From an uncultured Desulfovibrio sp. (GTDB lineage Bacteria > Desulfobacterota > Desulfovibrionia > Desulfovibrionales > Desulfovibrionaceae): a DNA stretch of 64,000 nucleotides. Of the stretch, positions 37,668 to 46,513 are shown in pieces; within the stretch, counting starts at the first letter, position 1, and each line of letters opens with the position of its first letter. The stretch is taken from positions 124,001-188,000 of the forward strand of contig NZ_CABSIF010000001.1 in the NCBI RefSeq assembly GCF_902477725.1, given 5' to 3'. Position numbers and translations under genes: made by a program. Under the pieces are notes generated by a model. That model did no database searches and was not told the DNA's origin. It saw only the letters and a program-made list of their open reading frames with translations.

Positions 37668-38750
37668 ATGGCGAAGAAACCGGCCATGAGTCAGGAAAAC
37701 GCGCGCGCCGAAGCCTTGGGCACCGCACTTGCCACCATCGAACGCAAGTACGGCAAGGGCGCTGTGATGAAGCTTTCCGACGATGCCCACGTCAATATTC
37801 CCGTAATCCCCACCGGTTCCATCGGCCTTGATCTGGCCCTTGGCGTGGGGGGCATTCCGCGCGGGCGCATCAGCGAAATTTTTGGCCCGGAATCTTCGGG
37901 CAAAACCACGCTGACCCTCCACATTATTGCAGAATGCCAGAAAATGGGCGGCACCTGCGCCTTTGTGGACGCAGAACACGCTCTTGACATTGCTTACGCC
38001 AAACGTCTCGGCGTCATCACCGACGAACTGCTCATTTCGCAGCCCGATTACGGCGAACAGGCGCTGGATATTGCCGACATGCTCGTGCGTTCCGGTGCGG
38101 TTGACCTTGTGGTAGTGGACTCTGTGGCCGCGCTTATTCCGCAGGCCGAACTGGATGGCGACATGGGCGAAACGCAGGTGGGCGGCCATGCCCGCCTTAT
38201 GTCGCACGCCATGCGCCGCCTCACCGGCACCATCCATAAATCGCGCACGTCTGTGATCTTTATCAACCAGATCCGCATGAAGATCGGCGTGACCGGCTAC
38301 GGCAGCCCCGAAACCACCACCGGCGGTAACGCGCTCAAGTTCTATTCTTCCGTGCGCCTTGATATCCGGCGCATCCAGACCCTCAAGGACAAGGAAGAAT
38401 CGTTTGGTTCGCGCACCAGGGTCAAGGTGGTCAAAAACAAGGTTGCCCCGCCCTTCCGCAGCGCCATTTTTGACATTCTGTACGGTCAGGGCATTTCGCG
38501 CTCCGGCGAACTGCTTGACCTCGGCATTGAAGCCAAGATCATCGACCAGAGCGGCTCGTGGTTTGCATTTGGAAACGAAAAGCTCGGCCAGGGCCGCGAA
38601 AAAGTACGTGCGCTGCTGGATGAAAACCTTGATCTGCGCAACCAGATTGAAGCCAAGGTTGTGGAATTTCTGGGCCTGAACCCCAAGGAATTTGTACCCA
38701 CAGAAGAAGACCTGGACGAAGGCGAAGCCCCCACGCCCACTTACGAATAA
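37668..38750 (+). CDS. recA: Recombinase RecA
   Basis: 360 residues. RecA forms filaments on single-stranded DNA, exchanges strands and triggers LexA cleavage. Walker A is GPESSGKT at residues 73-80, and Walker B is in DLVVVDSVAAL. The L1/L2 loop region (QAELDGDMGETQVG, INQIRMKIGVTGYGSPETTTGGNALKFY) is intact. The C-terminal acidic tail ends EEDLDEGEAPTPTYE. It has its own promoter and is followed by a hairpin before alaS. The downstream partner recX is absent. Confidence 0.98.
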   Translation: MAKKPAMSQENARAEALGTALATIERKYGKGAVMKLSDDAHVNIPVIPTGSIGLDLALGVGGIPRGRISEIFGPESSGKTTLTLHIIAECQKMGGTCAFVDAEHALDIAYAKRLGVITDELLISQPDYGEQALDIADMLVRSGAVDLVVVDSVAALIPQAELDGDMGETQVGGHARLMSHAMRRLTGTIHKSRTSVIFINQIRMKIGVTGYGSPETTTGGNALKFYSSVRLDIRRIQTLKDKEESFGSRTRVKVVKNKVAPPFRSAIFDILYGQGISRSGELLDLGIEAKIIDQSGSWFAFGNEKLGQGREKVRALLDENLDLRNQIEAKVVEFLGLNPKEFVPTEEDLDEGEAPTPTYE

Positions 38751-38767
38751 AGGCCATTTTTTACCTG

Positions 38768-38796
38768 CGACCGCGCGCCTTGGTGGTGCGCGGTCG
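38768..38796 (+). terminator. Hairpin between recA and alaS
   Basis: CGACCGCGC and GCGCGGTCG, a 9-bp perfect stem, followed by TTGTTCG. A partial terminator is plausible; read-through into alaS is also possible since alaS begins 34 bases later. Confidence 0.55.
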
Positions 38797-38829
38797 TTGT
38801 TCGCGCAGACCCCATTACGGAGCCAGTAA

Positions 38830-41505
38830 ATGCTCACCGCCAAAGAAATACGCCGCCGCTACCTCGAATTTTTCAAACGCCACCAGCATGAAATTGTCGA
38901 ATCCGGCCCCATTATTCCGCCCAACGACCCCACCCTGCTGTTTACCAATGCTGGCATGGTGCAATTCAAGAAGCTGTTTCTTGGCGAGGAAAAGCGCGCA
39001 TACAGCCGCGCCACTACCTGCCAGAAATGCCTGCGTGTTTCGGGCAAGCACAACGACCTTGAAAACGTGGGCCGCACCGCGCGCCATCACACGTTTTTTG
39101 AAATGCTGGGCAACTTCTCTTTCGGCGACTATTTCAAGCGCGAAGCCATCACCTGGGCCTGGGAATTTGTAAGCAAGGAGCTTGAACTGCCCAAGGAAAA
39201 GCTCTGGGTCACAGTGTTCCGCGAGGACGACGAGGCCGCGGCCATCTGGGCCGAGGTTGCCGGTTTGCCCGCCGACCGCATCGTCCGTATGGGCGAAAAA
39301 GACAACTTCTGGACCATGGGCGATACCGGCCCCTGCGGCCCCTGTTCTGAAATTTATGTGGATCAGGGCGCAGACATGTCTTGCGGGCCGGACTGCGGCA
39401 TCGGCAAATGCGACTGCGACCGGTTCCTTGAAATCTGGAACCTGGTGTTCACCCAGTTTGACCAGTCTGCCGACGGCACTCGCGTAGCTCTTGCCAATCC
39501 GAACATTGATACGGGCATGGGCCTTGAACGCATGGCCGCCGTTGCCCAGGGCAAACGCTCCAACTTTGACTGCGACCTGTTTCAGGAAATCATCCAGTAC
39601 GCCGCCTCGCTTGCCAATGTGAGCTACAGCTTCAGCGCGCCCGACACCAACGATGTGGATACGGCCCTGCGCGTCATTGCCGACCACAGCCGTTCGGCCG
39701 CCTTCCTTGTGGCTGGCGGCGTGCTGCCCTCCAACGAGGGCCGTGGCTATGTGCTGCGTCGTTTGATTCGCCGCGCCCTGCGCTTTGCCACGCTCATTGG
39801 CGTGAACGAACCCTTCATGTACAAGGTGGCCCGCAAGGTTACGGAAGTGATGGGCGATGCCTATCCAGAGCTGACCGAGCATGCCGACTTTATCGCCCGC
39901 GCCGTGCATGAGGAAGAACAGCGTTTCTCCCTCACCCTGCAAAAGGGTCTGGAACTGCTGGACGAAGAACTGGCATCCCTCAAGGCCGCCGGGCAGACGC
40001 AGATTCCCGGTGAGTTCTGCTTCAAGCTGTACGACACCTACGGCTTCCCGCTCGATATCGTGACCGACGTTGCTGAAAAGCGCGGCTTCACCGCTGACGC
40101 CAAGGGCTTTGAAAAGCACATGGGTGAACAGCGCAAGCGCGCCCGCGAGCATCAGAAAAAAGGCGGCCTGCTGGGTCAGGCTGACGGCGTAAACGTGTTC
40201 AAGCCCCTGCTGGATGCTGGCGTAACCAGCACCTTTGTGGGTTATGAACGCCTGACCGAAACCAGCCCCCTGACCCTGCTGCTCAATGCCGCTGGCGAAG
40301 AAGTGGCCGACCTCGGCGAGGGCGATACCGGCTACGCCATTACCGCTGCCACGCCTTTTTACGGCGAGGGCGGCGGTCAGGCTGGCGACATGGGCACGCT
40401 GGCAAGCACCTCCGGCGAGGCGCGGGTACTGACCACCCACAAACCTGCCCCCACCCTGTTGGTGCATGAAATTGAAGTGACCAAGGGCGAGCTGCACAAG
40501 GGCGGCGAGGCCACCCTCAAAGTGGACGCGGACCAGCGCAAATCCACGGCCCGCAACCACACCTGCACCCATCTGCTGCACGCTGCCCTGCGCCGCGCGC
40601 TGGGCACCCATGTGAAGCAGGCTGGTTCTCTGGTTGACCCGCACCGCCTGCGTTTTGACTTTTCGCACATTGCGGCCCTCACGCCTGAAGAACTGGCGGC
40701 GGTGGAGCGCGACGTGAACCGCGCCATCATGGCCGATCTGCCTGTGGCCGCCAGGGAAATGCCCGTGGCCGAAGCAATGGCAACCGGGGCCATGGCCCTG
40801 TTTGGCGAAAAATATGGTGATATTGTGCGTGTGCTCACAGTTTCCGGCGCGGAAAAGGGCGAACCTGAATCCGTGGAACTGTGCGGCGGCACACACCTTG
40901 AGCGCACCGGCGAGGCCGGGGCCTTCATGATCGTTTCTGAAAGCGGCGTGGCCGCCGGTACGCGGCGCATAGAGGCCGTAACCGGCTGGAACGCCTATGC
41001 CCAGGCTGTTGAGCAGCGCGCGGAACTTGCCGCGCTTTCGGGCATACTCAAGGCGCGCCCCGGCCAGTTGGCCGAACGCGTGGCCGCCCTGCAAGGCGAT
41101 GTGAAAAAGCTGCGCAAGGCCTCGGAAAAAGCCGCCGCCGCACCTGCCACCGGGGCCGATCTGGCCGCCCGCGCGCAGGACGTCAACGGGGTGCGCATGC
41201 TGGCTGCCAAGCTTGATAATGTTCCTGTGAAAGCCCTGCGCGAAGTCATGGACGATGTGCGCTCGCGCCTTACCGACAATGCCGTTGTCTGCCTGGCAAC
41301 GGCTGAAGACGGCAAGGTTGGGCTTTTGCTTTACGTTTCCAAAGACCTGCACGGAAAATTCACTGCTCCCGCGCTTATCAAGGACGTGGCCGCTCCCTGC
41401 GGCGGCTCCGGCGGCGGCAGACCCGACCTGGCCCAGGCGGGCGGCACAAAGGCCGATGGCATTGACGAGGCCTTTGCCGTGCTGAAACAACGCATCGAAC
41501 AATAA
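38830..41505 (+). CDS. alaS: Alanine--tRNA ligase
   Basis: 891 residues, full length. This class II synthetase charges tRNA-Ala and removes mischarged Ser or Gly. The N-terminal catalytic core begins TAKEIRRRYLEFFKRHQHE. Editing-domain zinc residues are in RNHTCTHLLHAALR and LCGGTHLERTGE. The C-terminal DHHA1 domain ends in GGSGGGRPDLAQAGG. It is 10 bases from ahbC, which may be co-transcribed with it; recA-alaS adjacency is common in many bacteria. Confidence 0.97.
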   Translation: MLTAKEIRRRYLEFFKRHQHEIVESGPIIPPNDPTLLFTNAGMVQFKKLFLGEEKRAYSRATTCQKCLRVSGKHNDLENVGRTARHHTFFEMLGNFSFGDYFKREAITWAWEFVSKELELPKEKLWVTVFREDDEAAAIWAEVAGLPADRIVRMGEKDNFWTMGDTGPCGPCSEIYVDQGADMSCGPDCGIGKCDCDRFLEIWNLVFTQFDQSADGTRVALANPNIDTGMGLERMAAVAQGKRSNFDCDLFQEIIQYAASLANVSYSFSAPDTNDVDTALRVIADHSRSAAFLVAGGVLPSNEGRGYVLRRLIRRALRFATLIGVNEPFMYKVARKVTEVMGDAYPELTEHADFIARAVHEEEQRFSLTLQKGLELLDEELASLKAAGQTQIPGEFCFKLYDTYGFPLDIVTDVAEKRGFTADAKGFEKHMGEQRKRAREHQKKGGLLGQADGVNVFKPLLDAGVTSTFVGYERLTETSPLTLLLNAAGEEVADLGEGDTGYAITAATPFYGEGGGQAGDMGTLASTSGEARVLTTHKPAPTLLVHEIEVTKGELHKGGEATLKVDADQRKSTARNHTCTHLLHAALRRALGTHVKQAGSLVDPHRLRFDFSHIAALTPEELAAVERDVNRAIMADLPVAAREMPVAEAMATGAMALFGEKYGDIVRVLTVSGAEKGEPESVELCGGTHLERTGEAGAFMIVSESGVAAGTRRIEAVTGWNAYAQAVEQRAELAALSGILKARPGQLAERVAALQGDVKKLRKASEKAAAAPATGADLAARAQDVNGVRMLAAKLDNVPVKALREVMDDVRSRLTDNAVVCLATAEDGKVGLLLYVSKDLHGKFTAPALIKDVAAPCGGSGGGRPDLAQAGGTKADGIDEAFAVLKQRIEQ

Positions 41506-41515
41506 GGACAAGGCC

Positions 41516-42700
41516 ATGATAGGCATTTCCAAGCTGTATTGCGGACAGGTCGAGCCTTCCGACGCTCTGCGTTACGGACGCGAATCGGGCAAGCTGCCCT
41601 CGCACCTGCTGCAATTCTCCAAAGATAAGAAGCCCGTTGTGGTCTGGAACATGACCCAGCGCTGCAACCTCAAGTGCGTGCACTGCTACGCCCACGCCAT
41701 TGAAGTTGACGGTTCGGACGATATCAATACCGCTCAGGCAAAAACCATGATCGATGATCTGGCGGCCTACGGCGCGCCGGTCATGCTGTTCTCCGGCGGC
41801 GAGCCGCTGGTGCGCAAGGATCTGGTGGAACTTGCCAGCCACGCCACATCCAAGGGCATGCGCGCGGTTATTTCCACCAACGGCACGCTTATCACCAAGG
41901 AAAAGGCCCGCGAACTCAAAGAAGTGGGGCTTTCCTACGTTGGCATTTCGCTGGACGGCATGGAAGCAGTGCACGACAAGTTTCGCGGCGTGCCCGGTGC
42001 TTACCAAAAAGCGCTTGAAGGCATTGCCAACTGTCAGGCCGAAAACCTCAAGGTGGGCCTGCGCTTTACCATCAACAAGCGCAACGTGTCTGAAATTCCC
42101 GGCATCTTCCGCCTGCTCAAGGATCTGGAAGTGCCCCGCGCCTGCTTCTACCACCTGGTGTACTCTGGACGTGGTTCCGAGCTTATCAAGGAAGACCTGG
42201 ATCACGCCGAAACCCGTCAGGTGCTCGATCTTATCATGGATGAAACCCGCGCCCTTTTTGACGCTGGCAAGCCCAAAGAAATCCTTACTGTCGACAACCA
42301 CGCCGACGGCCCCTACGTATGGATGCGCATGAAGCGCGAAGATCCCAAACGGGCCGAAGAAGTGTTTGAGCTTTTGCAGTACAACGAGGGCAACAGCTCT
42401 GGTCGCGGCATCGGCTGTATTTCGTGGGACGGCAAGGTTCACGCCGACCAGTTCTGGCGCGACCACACCTTTGGCAACGTGCTGGAACGCCCCTTCTCGC
42501 AGATTTGGGACGACCCGCAGATCGAACTGCTGCACAAGCTCAAGGACAAGAAGACCCACGTCAAGGGCCGTTGCGCCAAGTGCCAGTTCCTGAACATCTG
42601 CGGTGGCAACTTCCGCGCCCGCGCCGAAGCCTATTACGGCGACGAATGGGCTCAGGATCCTGCCTGCTATCTGACTGATGAGGAAATCGGCATCAAGTAG
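41516..42700 (+). CDS. ahbC: 12,18-didecarboxysiroheme deacetylase AhbC (radical SAM)
   Basis: 394 residues. In the siroheme-dependent haem route AhbC removes two acetate side chains from 12,18-didecarboxysiroheme to give Fe-coproporphyrin III. The radical SAM cysteines are C50, C54 and C57 (CNLKCVHC), and the C-terminal half carries SPASM-type cysteines (GIGCISWDG, KCQFLNICGGNFRARAEAYYG, DPACYL) for a second cluster. Its place with hemB, an AhbD-type protein and a siroheme decarboxylase subunit supports this assignment over generic haem-d1 NirJ proteins. It starts 10 bases after alaS and ends in a strong terminator, so it is a separate transcript from hemB. Confidence 0.88.
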   Translation: MIGISKLYCGQVEPSDALRYGRESGKLPSHLLQFSKDKKPVVVWNMTQRCNLKCVHCYAHAIEVDGSDDINTAQAKTMIDDLAAYGAPVMLFSGGEPLVRKDLVELASHATSKGMRAVISTNGTLITKEKARELKEVGLSYVGISLDGMEAVHDKFRGVPGAYQKALEGIANCQAENLKVGLRFTINKRNVSEIPGIFRLLKDLEVPRACFYHLVYSGRGSELIKEDLDHAETRQVLDLIMDETRALFDAGKPKEILTVDNHADGPYVWMRMKREDPKRAEEVFELLQYNEGNSSGRGIGCISWDGKVHADQFWRDHTFGNVLERPFSQIWDDPQIELLHKLKDKKTHVKGRCAKCQFLNICGGNFRARAEAYYGDEWAQDPACYLTDEEIGIK

Positions 42701-42741
42701 CGCTCCGGCGCAGCCCTTTTTCCGCTGAATGTGCAAGCATG

Positions 42742-42798
42742 GCGGCGCGCCCCGGTCGTAGCCCGCTACGTTCCGCCCAGGCGCGCCGCTTGTTTTTT
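42742..42798 (+). terminator. Terminator of ahbC
   Basis: GCGGCGCGCC (42742-42751) pairs with GGCGCGCCGC (42780-42789), an inner CGTAG/CTACG stem sits in between, and TTGTTTTTT follows. It is strong and rho-independent, separating ahbC from hemB. Confidence 0.88.
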
Positions 42799-42975
42799 AT
42801 GTGGACAAAAGGGCATACTGATACTGCGTAAAGCACCCGGCAACCGCTGTGCAAACAGCAACAGTCACGGCTGCCGCGCCTTTGCCATACAGAACAACTA
42901 CTGCATCACCGGCAGCATTGCCGCACAGGCTGGCCAAGCACCGACCTGCAACTCGCAGAATAAAGGACAACAGCC

Positions 42976-43962
42976 ATGACCACATTCCATAGAGGCCGCC
43001 GCCTTCGCGCCACCCCGGAACTGCGCTCCATAGTACGCGAAACCCCGCCCCTTCTGGTTGAAGACTGCATCATGCCCTATTTCGTTGTGGAAACTGACGA
43101 CAAGGGCTTTCGCAAGGAAATAGGCTCCATGCCCGGCCAGTTCCAGCTCAGCCTTGCCGAACTGGAAAAGCAGGTGGAAAAGGCCGTGGATACAGGCCTG
43201 AAATCCGTCATTCTTTTCGGTATTCCCGAGCTCAAGGACGAATACGCCTCCGGCGCTTACGCCGAGGACGGCATCGTGCAGGAGGCCGTGCGTCTGCTCA
43301 AGCACCGCTGGCCCAAGCTTTACGTCATCACTGACGTCTGCCTGTGCGAATACATGAGCCACGGGCATTGCGGCATACTCATGCCCTCTGGCGAAGTGAA
43401 CAACGATGCCACCCTGCCCCTGCTTGCCAAAACAGCGGTGAGCCATGCGGCGGCAGGCGCGGACATGGTTGCCCCCTCGGATATGATGGATGGCCGGGTA
43501 GCCGCCATCCGCGAAGCGCTTGACGAAGGCGACCTTATGGCAACGCCCATCATGTCCTATGCCGTCAAATATGCCTCGGCCTACTACGGCCCCTTCCGCG
43601 AAGCGGCGGAAAGCGCCCCGGCCTGCGGTGACCGCAAATCCTATCAGATGGACCCGGCCAATGCCCGCGAAGCCCTGCTTGAGGCCTTTGCCGACCTAGA
43701 AGAAGGCGCGGACGCCCTGATTGTAAAGCCCGCCGGGCCTTACAGCGACATCATCCGCACCGTGCGCGACAATACCAGCGTACCTCTGTGCGCCTATCAG
43801 GTGAGCGGCGAATACTCCATGATCCGCGCGGCTGGCCTCAACGGCTGGATCGACGAGCGCGCCGTCATGCTGGAATCCCTCACGGGCCTGAAGCGCGCCG
43901 GGGCGGACATGATCATCACCTACTTTACAGAAACCATCCTGCGCGAAGGACTGGCACGATAA
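42976..43962 (+). CDS. hemB: Porphobilinogen synthase (delta-aminolevulinic acid dehydratase)
   Basis: 328 residues. HemB joins two aminolevulinate molecules to porphobilinogen, the early common step for siroheme, cobalamin and haem. The catalytic-zinc triad is C122, C124 and C132 (VCLCEYMSHGHCG); the Schiff-base lysines are K198 (SYAVKYASAYYGPF) and K251 (LIVKPAGPYSD). AAAGGA lies 8 bases before the ATG. Its stop overlaps the ahbD start by one base (TAATG), so early and late haem steps are directly coupled. Confidence 0.96.
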   Translation: MTTFHRGRRLRATPELRSIVRETPPLLVEDCIMPYFVVETDDKGFRKEIGSMPGQFQLSLAELEKQVEKAVDTGLKSVILFGIPELKDEYASGAYAEDGIVQEAVRLLKHRWPKLYVITDVCLCEYMSHGHCGILMPSGEVNNDATLPLLAKTAVSHAAAGADMVAPSDMMDGRVAAIREALDEGDLMATPIMSYAVKYASAYYGPFREAAESAPACGDRKSYQMDPANAREALLEAFADLEEGADALIVKPAGPYSDIIRTVRDNTSVPLCAYQVSGEYSMIRAAGLNGWIDERAVMLESLTGLKRAGADMIITYFTETILREGLAR

Positions 43963-45167
43963 TGAGCAATCACCCTCACAACATGGGGCACCCCGGCGGC
44001 CACCCCGCTGGCCATCCGGGCGGGCACCCCGCAGCCGCAGCGGGCAACCCTTCCTCCGGTCATCCGGACAGCATCTCCGCCCCCCTGCGCACCCTTGAGG
44101 ACGGCAGCCCCGCCTGTCGCCTCATCGCCTGGGAAGTGACCCGTTCCTGCAATCTTGCCTGCAAGCACTGCCGTGCCGAGGCCCACACGGAGCCGTACCC
44201 CGGCGAGCTTTCTACCGAAGAGGCCAAGGCCCTCATCGATACCTTCCCGCAGGTGGGCAAGCCTATCATCATCTTTACCGGCGGCGATCCCATGATGCGG
44301 GCCGACGTGTACGAACTGGTGGCCTATGCCCACAGCAAGGGGCTGCCCTGCGCCTTTTCGCCCAACGGCACCCTCATAACTCCCGAAAACGCACAAAAAA
44401 TCAAGGATGCCGGAGTCAACCGCTGCTCGATCTCCATTGACGGGCCGGACGCCGCCAGTCACGACAGCTTCCGGGGCGTGCCCGGCGCGTTCGAGGCATC
44501 GCTGCGCGGCATCGAATACCTCAAATCCGTGGGCGTGCCCTTTCAGATCAACACCACGGTCACGCGCAACAATCTGAGCAGCTTCAAAAAGATATTCGAG
44601 CTGTGCGAAAGCATCGGCGCTGCCGCATGGCATATTTTTTTGCTGGTGCCCATGGGGCGCGCCTCAGGTCTGGCCGATCAGGTCATCACCGCGCAGGAAT
44701 ACGAAGACGTGCTGCACTGGCTGTATGATTTTCGCAAGAGCACCAGCATGCACCTCAAGGCTACCTGCGCGCCGCACTACTACCGCATCATGCGCCAGCG
44801 CGCCAAGGAAGAAGGCATCAGCGTTACACCCGAAACCTTCGGCATGGACGCGCTCACGCGCGGCTGTCTTGGCGGCACGGGCTTCTGCTTTATCAGCCAT
44901 GTGGGGCAGGTGCAGCCCTGCGGCTACCTTGAGCTGAACTGCGGCAACGTGCGCGAAACTCCCTTTCCGCAGATATGGCGCGAGAGTAAATACTTTTTGC
45001 AGTTCCGCGACCAGTCCTGTTATACGGGCAAGTGCGGCGTGTGCGAATATCACAAAGTCTGCGGCGGCTGCCGCGCCCGCGCCCACAGCATGGACGGCGA
45101 CCACATGGGCGAGGAGCCCCTGTGCACCTATATTCCGGCCAAACTGCGCCGCAAGGAAAACCCCTGA
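43962..45167 (+). CDS. ahbD: Fe-coproporphyrin III oxidative decarboxylase AhbD (radical SAM, haem b synthase)
   Basis: 401 residues from the ATG that overlaps the hemB stop. AhbD converts two propionates of Fe-coproporphyrin III to vinyl groups, finishing haem b. Radical SAM cysteines are C63, C67 and C70 (CNLACKHC). The C-terminus has auxiliary-cluster cysteines (YTGKCGVCEYHKVCGGCRAR) and an earlier GCLGGTGFCF. The first 34 residues are unusual: Gly, Pro and seven His (for example MGHPGGHPAGHPGGHP), a possible metal-binding tail not required for the fold. The frame is open upstream inside hemB but in the wrong frame for a real extension. Confidence 0.88.
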   Translation: MSNHPHNMGHPGGHPAGHPGGHPAAAAGNPSSGHPDSISAPLRTLEDGSPACRLIAWEVTRSCNLACKHCRAEAHTEPYPGELSTEEAKALIDTFPQVGKPIIIFTGGDPMMRADVYELVAYAHSKGLPCAFSPNGTLITPENAQKIKDAGVNRCSISIDGPDAASHDSFRGVPGAFEASLRGIEYLKSVGVPFQINTTVTRNNLSSFKKIFELCESIGAAAWHIFLLVPMGRASGLADQVITAQEYEDVLHWLYDFRKSTSMHLKATCAPHYYRIMRQRAKEEGISVTPETFGMDALTRGCLGGTGFCFISHVGQVQPCGYLELNCGNVRETPFPQIWRESKYFLQFRDQSCYTGKCGVCEYHKVCGGCRARAHSMDGDHMGEEPLCTYIPAKLRRKENP

Positions 45168-45184
45168 GCCACATGAGGAACGCC

Positions 45185-45682
45185 ATGACGCAGCCTACGG
45201 CCCACGCGGCCACCACCGAAACGCTGATGGACAGCGTTGACCGTCAACTGCTGGATATCATCCAGACAGGCTTTCCCCTCACGCCGCGCCCCTATGCAGA
45301 TCTGGGCCAGATGCTTGGCATCAGTGAGGAAGAAGCTTTTGAACGCGTGCGCGGCCTCAAGGCCCGCAAGATCATCCGCCGTCTGGGGGCCAACTTCCAA
45401 TCGGCCAAACTGGGTTTTGTGTCCACCCTGTGCGCCGCCAAGGTGCCGGACGACAAAATGGACGACTTTGTGGCACGGGTAAACGCCTGCCCCGGCGTGA
45501 CGCACAACTACCTGCGCGAGCATGCCTACAACATCTGGTTCACGCTTATCAGCCCCTCGCGGGAGGAAAGCCAGGCCACGCTTGATGCCCTCACTGAAGC
45601 TACCGGCATTGCCATTCTTAACCTGCCTGCCACCAAACTGTATAAAATCCGTGTGGATTTTCGCATGGATGCAGACGCCTGA
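45185..45682 (+). CDS. Siroheme decarboxylase subunit, AhbA/AhbB family (Lrp/AsnC fold)
   Basis: 165 residues. An N-terminal winged-helix like that of Lrp/AsnC regulators (DSVDRQLLDIIQTGFPL, RKIIRRLGANFQSAKLGF) is followed by a RAM-like domain (LREHAYNIWFTLISPSREE). This is the NirD/AhbA/AhbB architecture; AhbA and AhbB together decarboxylate siroheme at C12 and C18. Which subunit this is cannot be settled by eye, and the partner is not in the window. The gene starts 18 bases after ahbD, GAGG lies upstream, and a strong terminator follows. A real Lrp-type regulator is an alternative, but the operon argues for the enzyme. Confidence 0.82.
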   Translation: MTQPTAHAATTETLMDSVDRQLLDIIQTGFPLTPRPYADLGQMLGISEEEAFERVRGLKARKIIRRLGANFQSAKLGFVSTLCAAKVPDDKMDDFVARVNACPGVTHNYLREHAYNIWFTLISPSREESQATLDALTEATGIAILNLPATKLYKIRVDFRMDADA

Positions 45683-45704
45683 TACACTACAGCCTTGGGG
45701 CAAC

Positions 45705-45745
45705 AAAGCCGGTGCTTTCGCAAAAATCGAAAGCACCGGCTTTTT
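45705..45745. terminator. Strong terminator of the hemB-ahbD operon
   Basis: AAAGCCGGTGCTTTCG and its exact inverse (45728-45743) form a 16-bp stem with a 7-base loop, then TTTTT. It lies between convergent genes and may serve both. Confidence 0.93.
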
Positions 45746-45763
45746 CATGCCTGTAGTTGTTGA

Positions 45764-46513
45764 TTACCGCGCCATGAGTGCAAACACGCCCCAACCAAGG
45801 TACTCGCGCGTATACGTGGCGTACCGCTTTGGCTCGTTGGTCAGCTGGTCGCGAACTTCTTTGGCAAAGTCGTCATCCGGGTTGGCCTCAAGCCAGCGCC
45901 GCATGGTCAGCCACTTGGCAGCTTCGTACCTGTCCCAGCCATCCTGATTTGCCAGAACCATTTCCACAACATCATAACCAAGATCACCGAACGATTCGAT
46001 AAGCTTGGGCAAAGTGAGAAAGTCGGCAACGGCCGTTGCGCCGCAGCCTTGGGCAACGTTTTCCGTTGGCGGCATGCGCAGCCAATATGGCTCGCCAATG
46101 AGGACAATCCCACCGGGGCAAAGGCTGTGCGTCAAAAGCTCAACTGTTCCCGCAACGCCGCCGCCTATCCATGTGGCCCCAACGCAGGCGGCCAGATCAA
46201 CCTTTTCAGCCGCAACGTAGCCTGCGGCGTCAGCGTGGACAAACTCCACCTGACCAGTAACGCCAAGCTCCTTCGCGCGGAGCCGTGCCTGCCCGCAAAA
46301 CAGCAGGCTCATGTCTACGCCGAGGCCTGTGATGCCGTAATCACGCGCCCATGTGCAGAGCATTTCGCCCGAGCCGCAGCCAAGGTCGAGCACTCGGGTT
46401 CCCGGTTTAAGACGCAGCGCGGCCCCGAGGGTAGCAAGCTTTTCTGAAGTATACGGATTATGGATGCGGTGTTCGCTTTCCGTAATGGTGAAAATACGTG
46501 GGATATCCAACAT
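45764..46513 (-). CDS. Class I SAM-dependent methyltransferase
   Basis: 249 residues. The SAM-binding motif I VLDLGCGSGEMLCTWA is at about residues 40-56, followed by GLGVDMSLLFCGQAR and a VEFVHADAAGYV motif. The C-terminal half includes GGIVLIGEPYW and a region rich in Trp and Tyr. The substrate is unknown; it resembles small-molecule methylases of the UbiE/BioC kind rather than rRNA enzymes. AAGGAGG precedes the ATG. It is a single gene on the minus strand facing the haem operon. Confidence 0.8.
   Translation of the reverse strand: MLDIPRIFTITESEHRIHNPYTSEKLATLGAALRLKPGTRVLDLGCGSGEMLCTWARDYGITGLGVDMSLLFCGQARLRAKELGVTGQVEFVHADAAGYVAAEKVDLAACVGATWIGGGVAGTVELLTHSLCPGGIVLIGEPYWLRMPPTENVAQGCGATAVADFLTLPKLIESFGDLGYDVVEMVLANQDGWDRYEAAKWLTMRRWLEANPDDDFAKEVRDQLTNEPKRYATYTREYLGWGVFALMAR

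Noticed and set aside
38815..41532. 905-codon open frame antisense to alaS
   Set aside because: Shadow of alaS with low-complexity His/Gly sequence and no recognisable fold.
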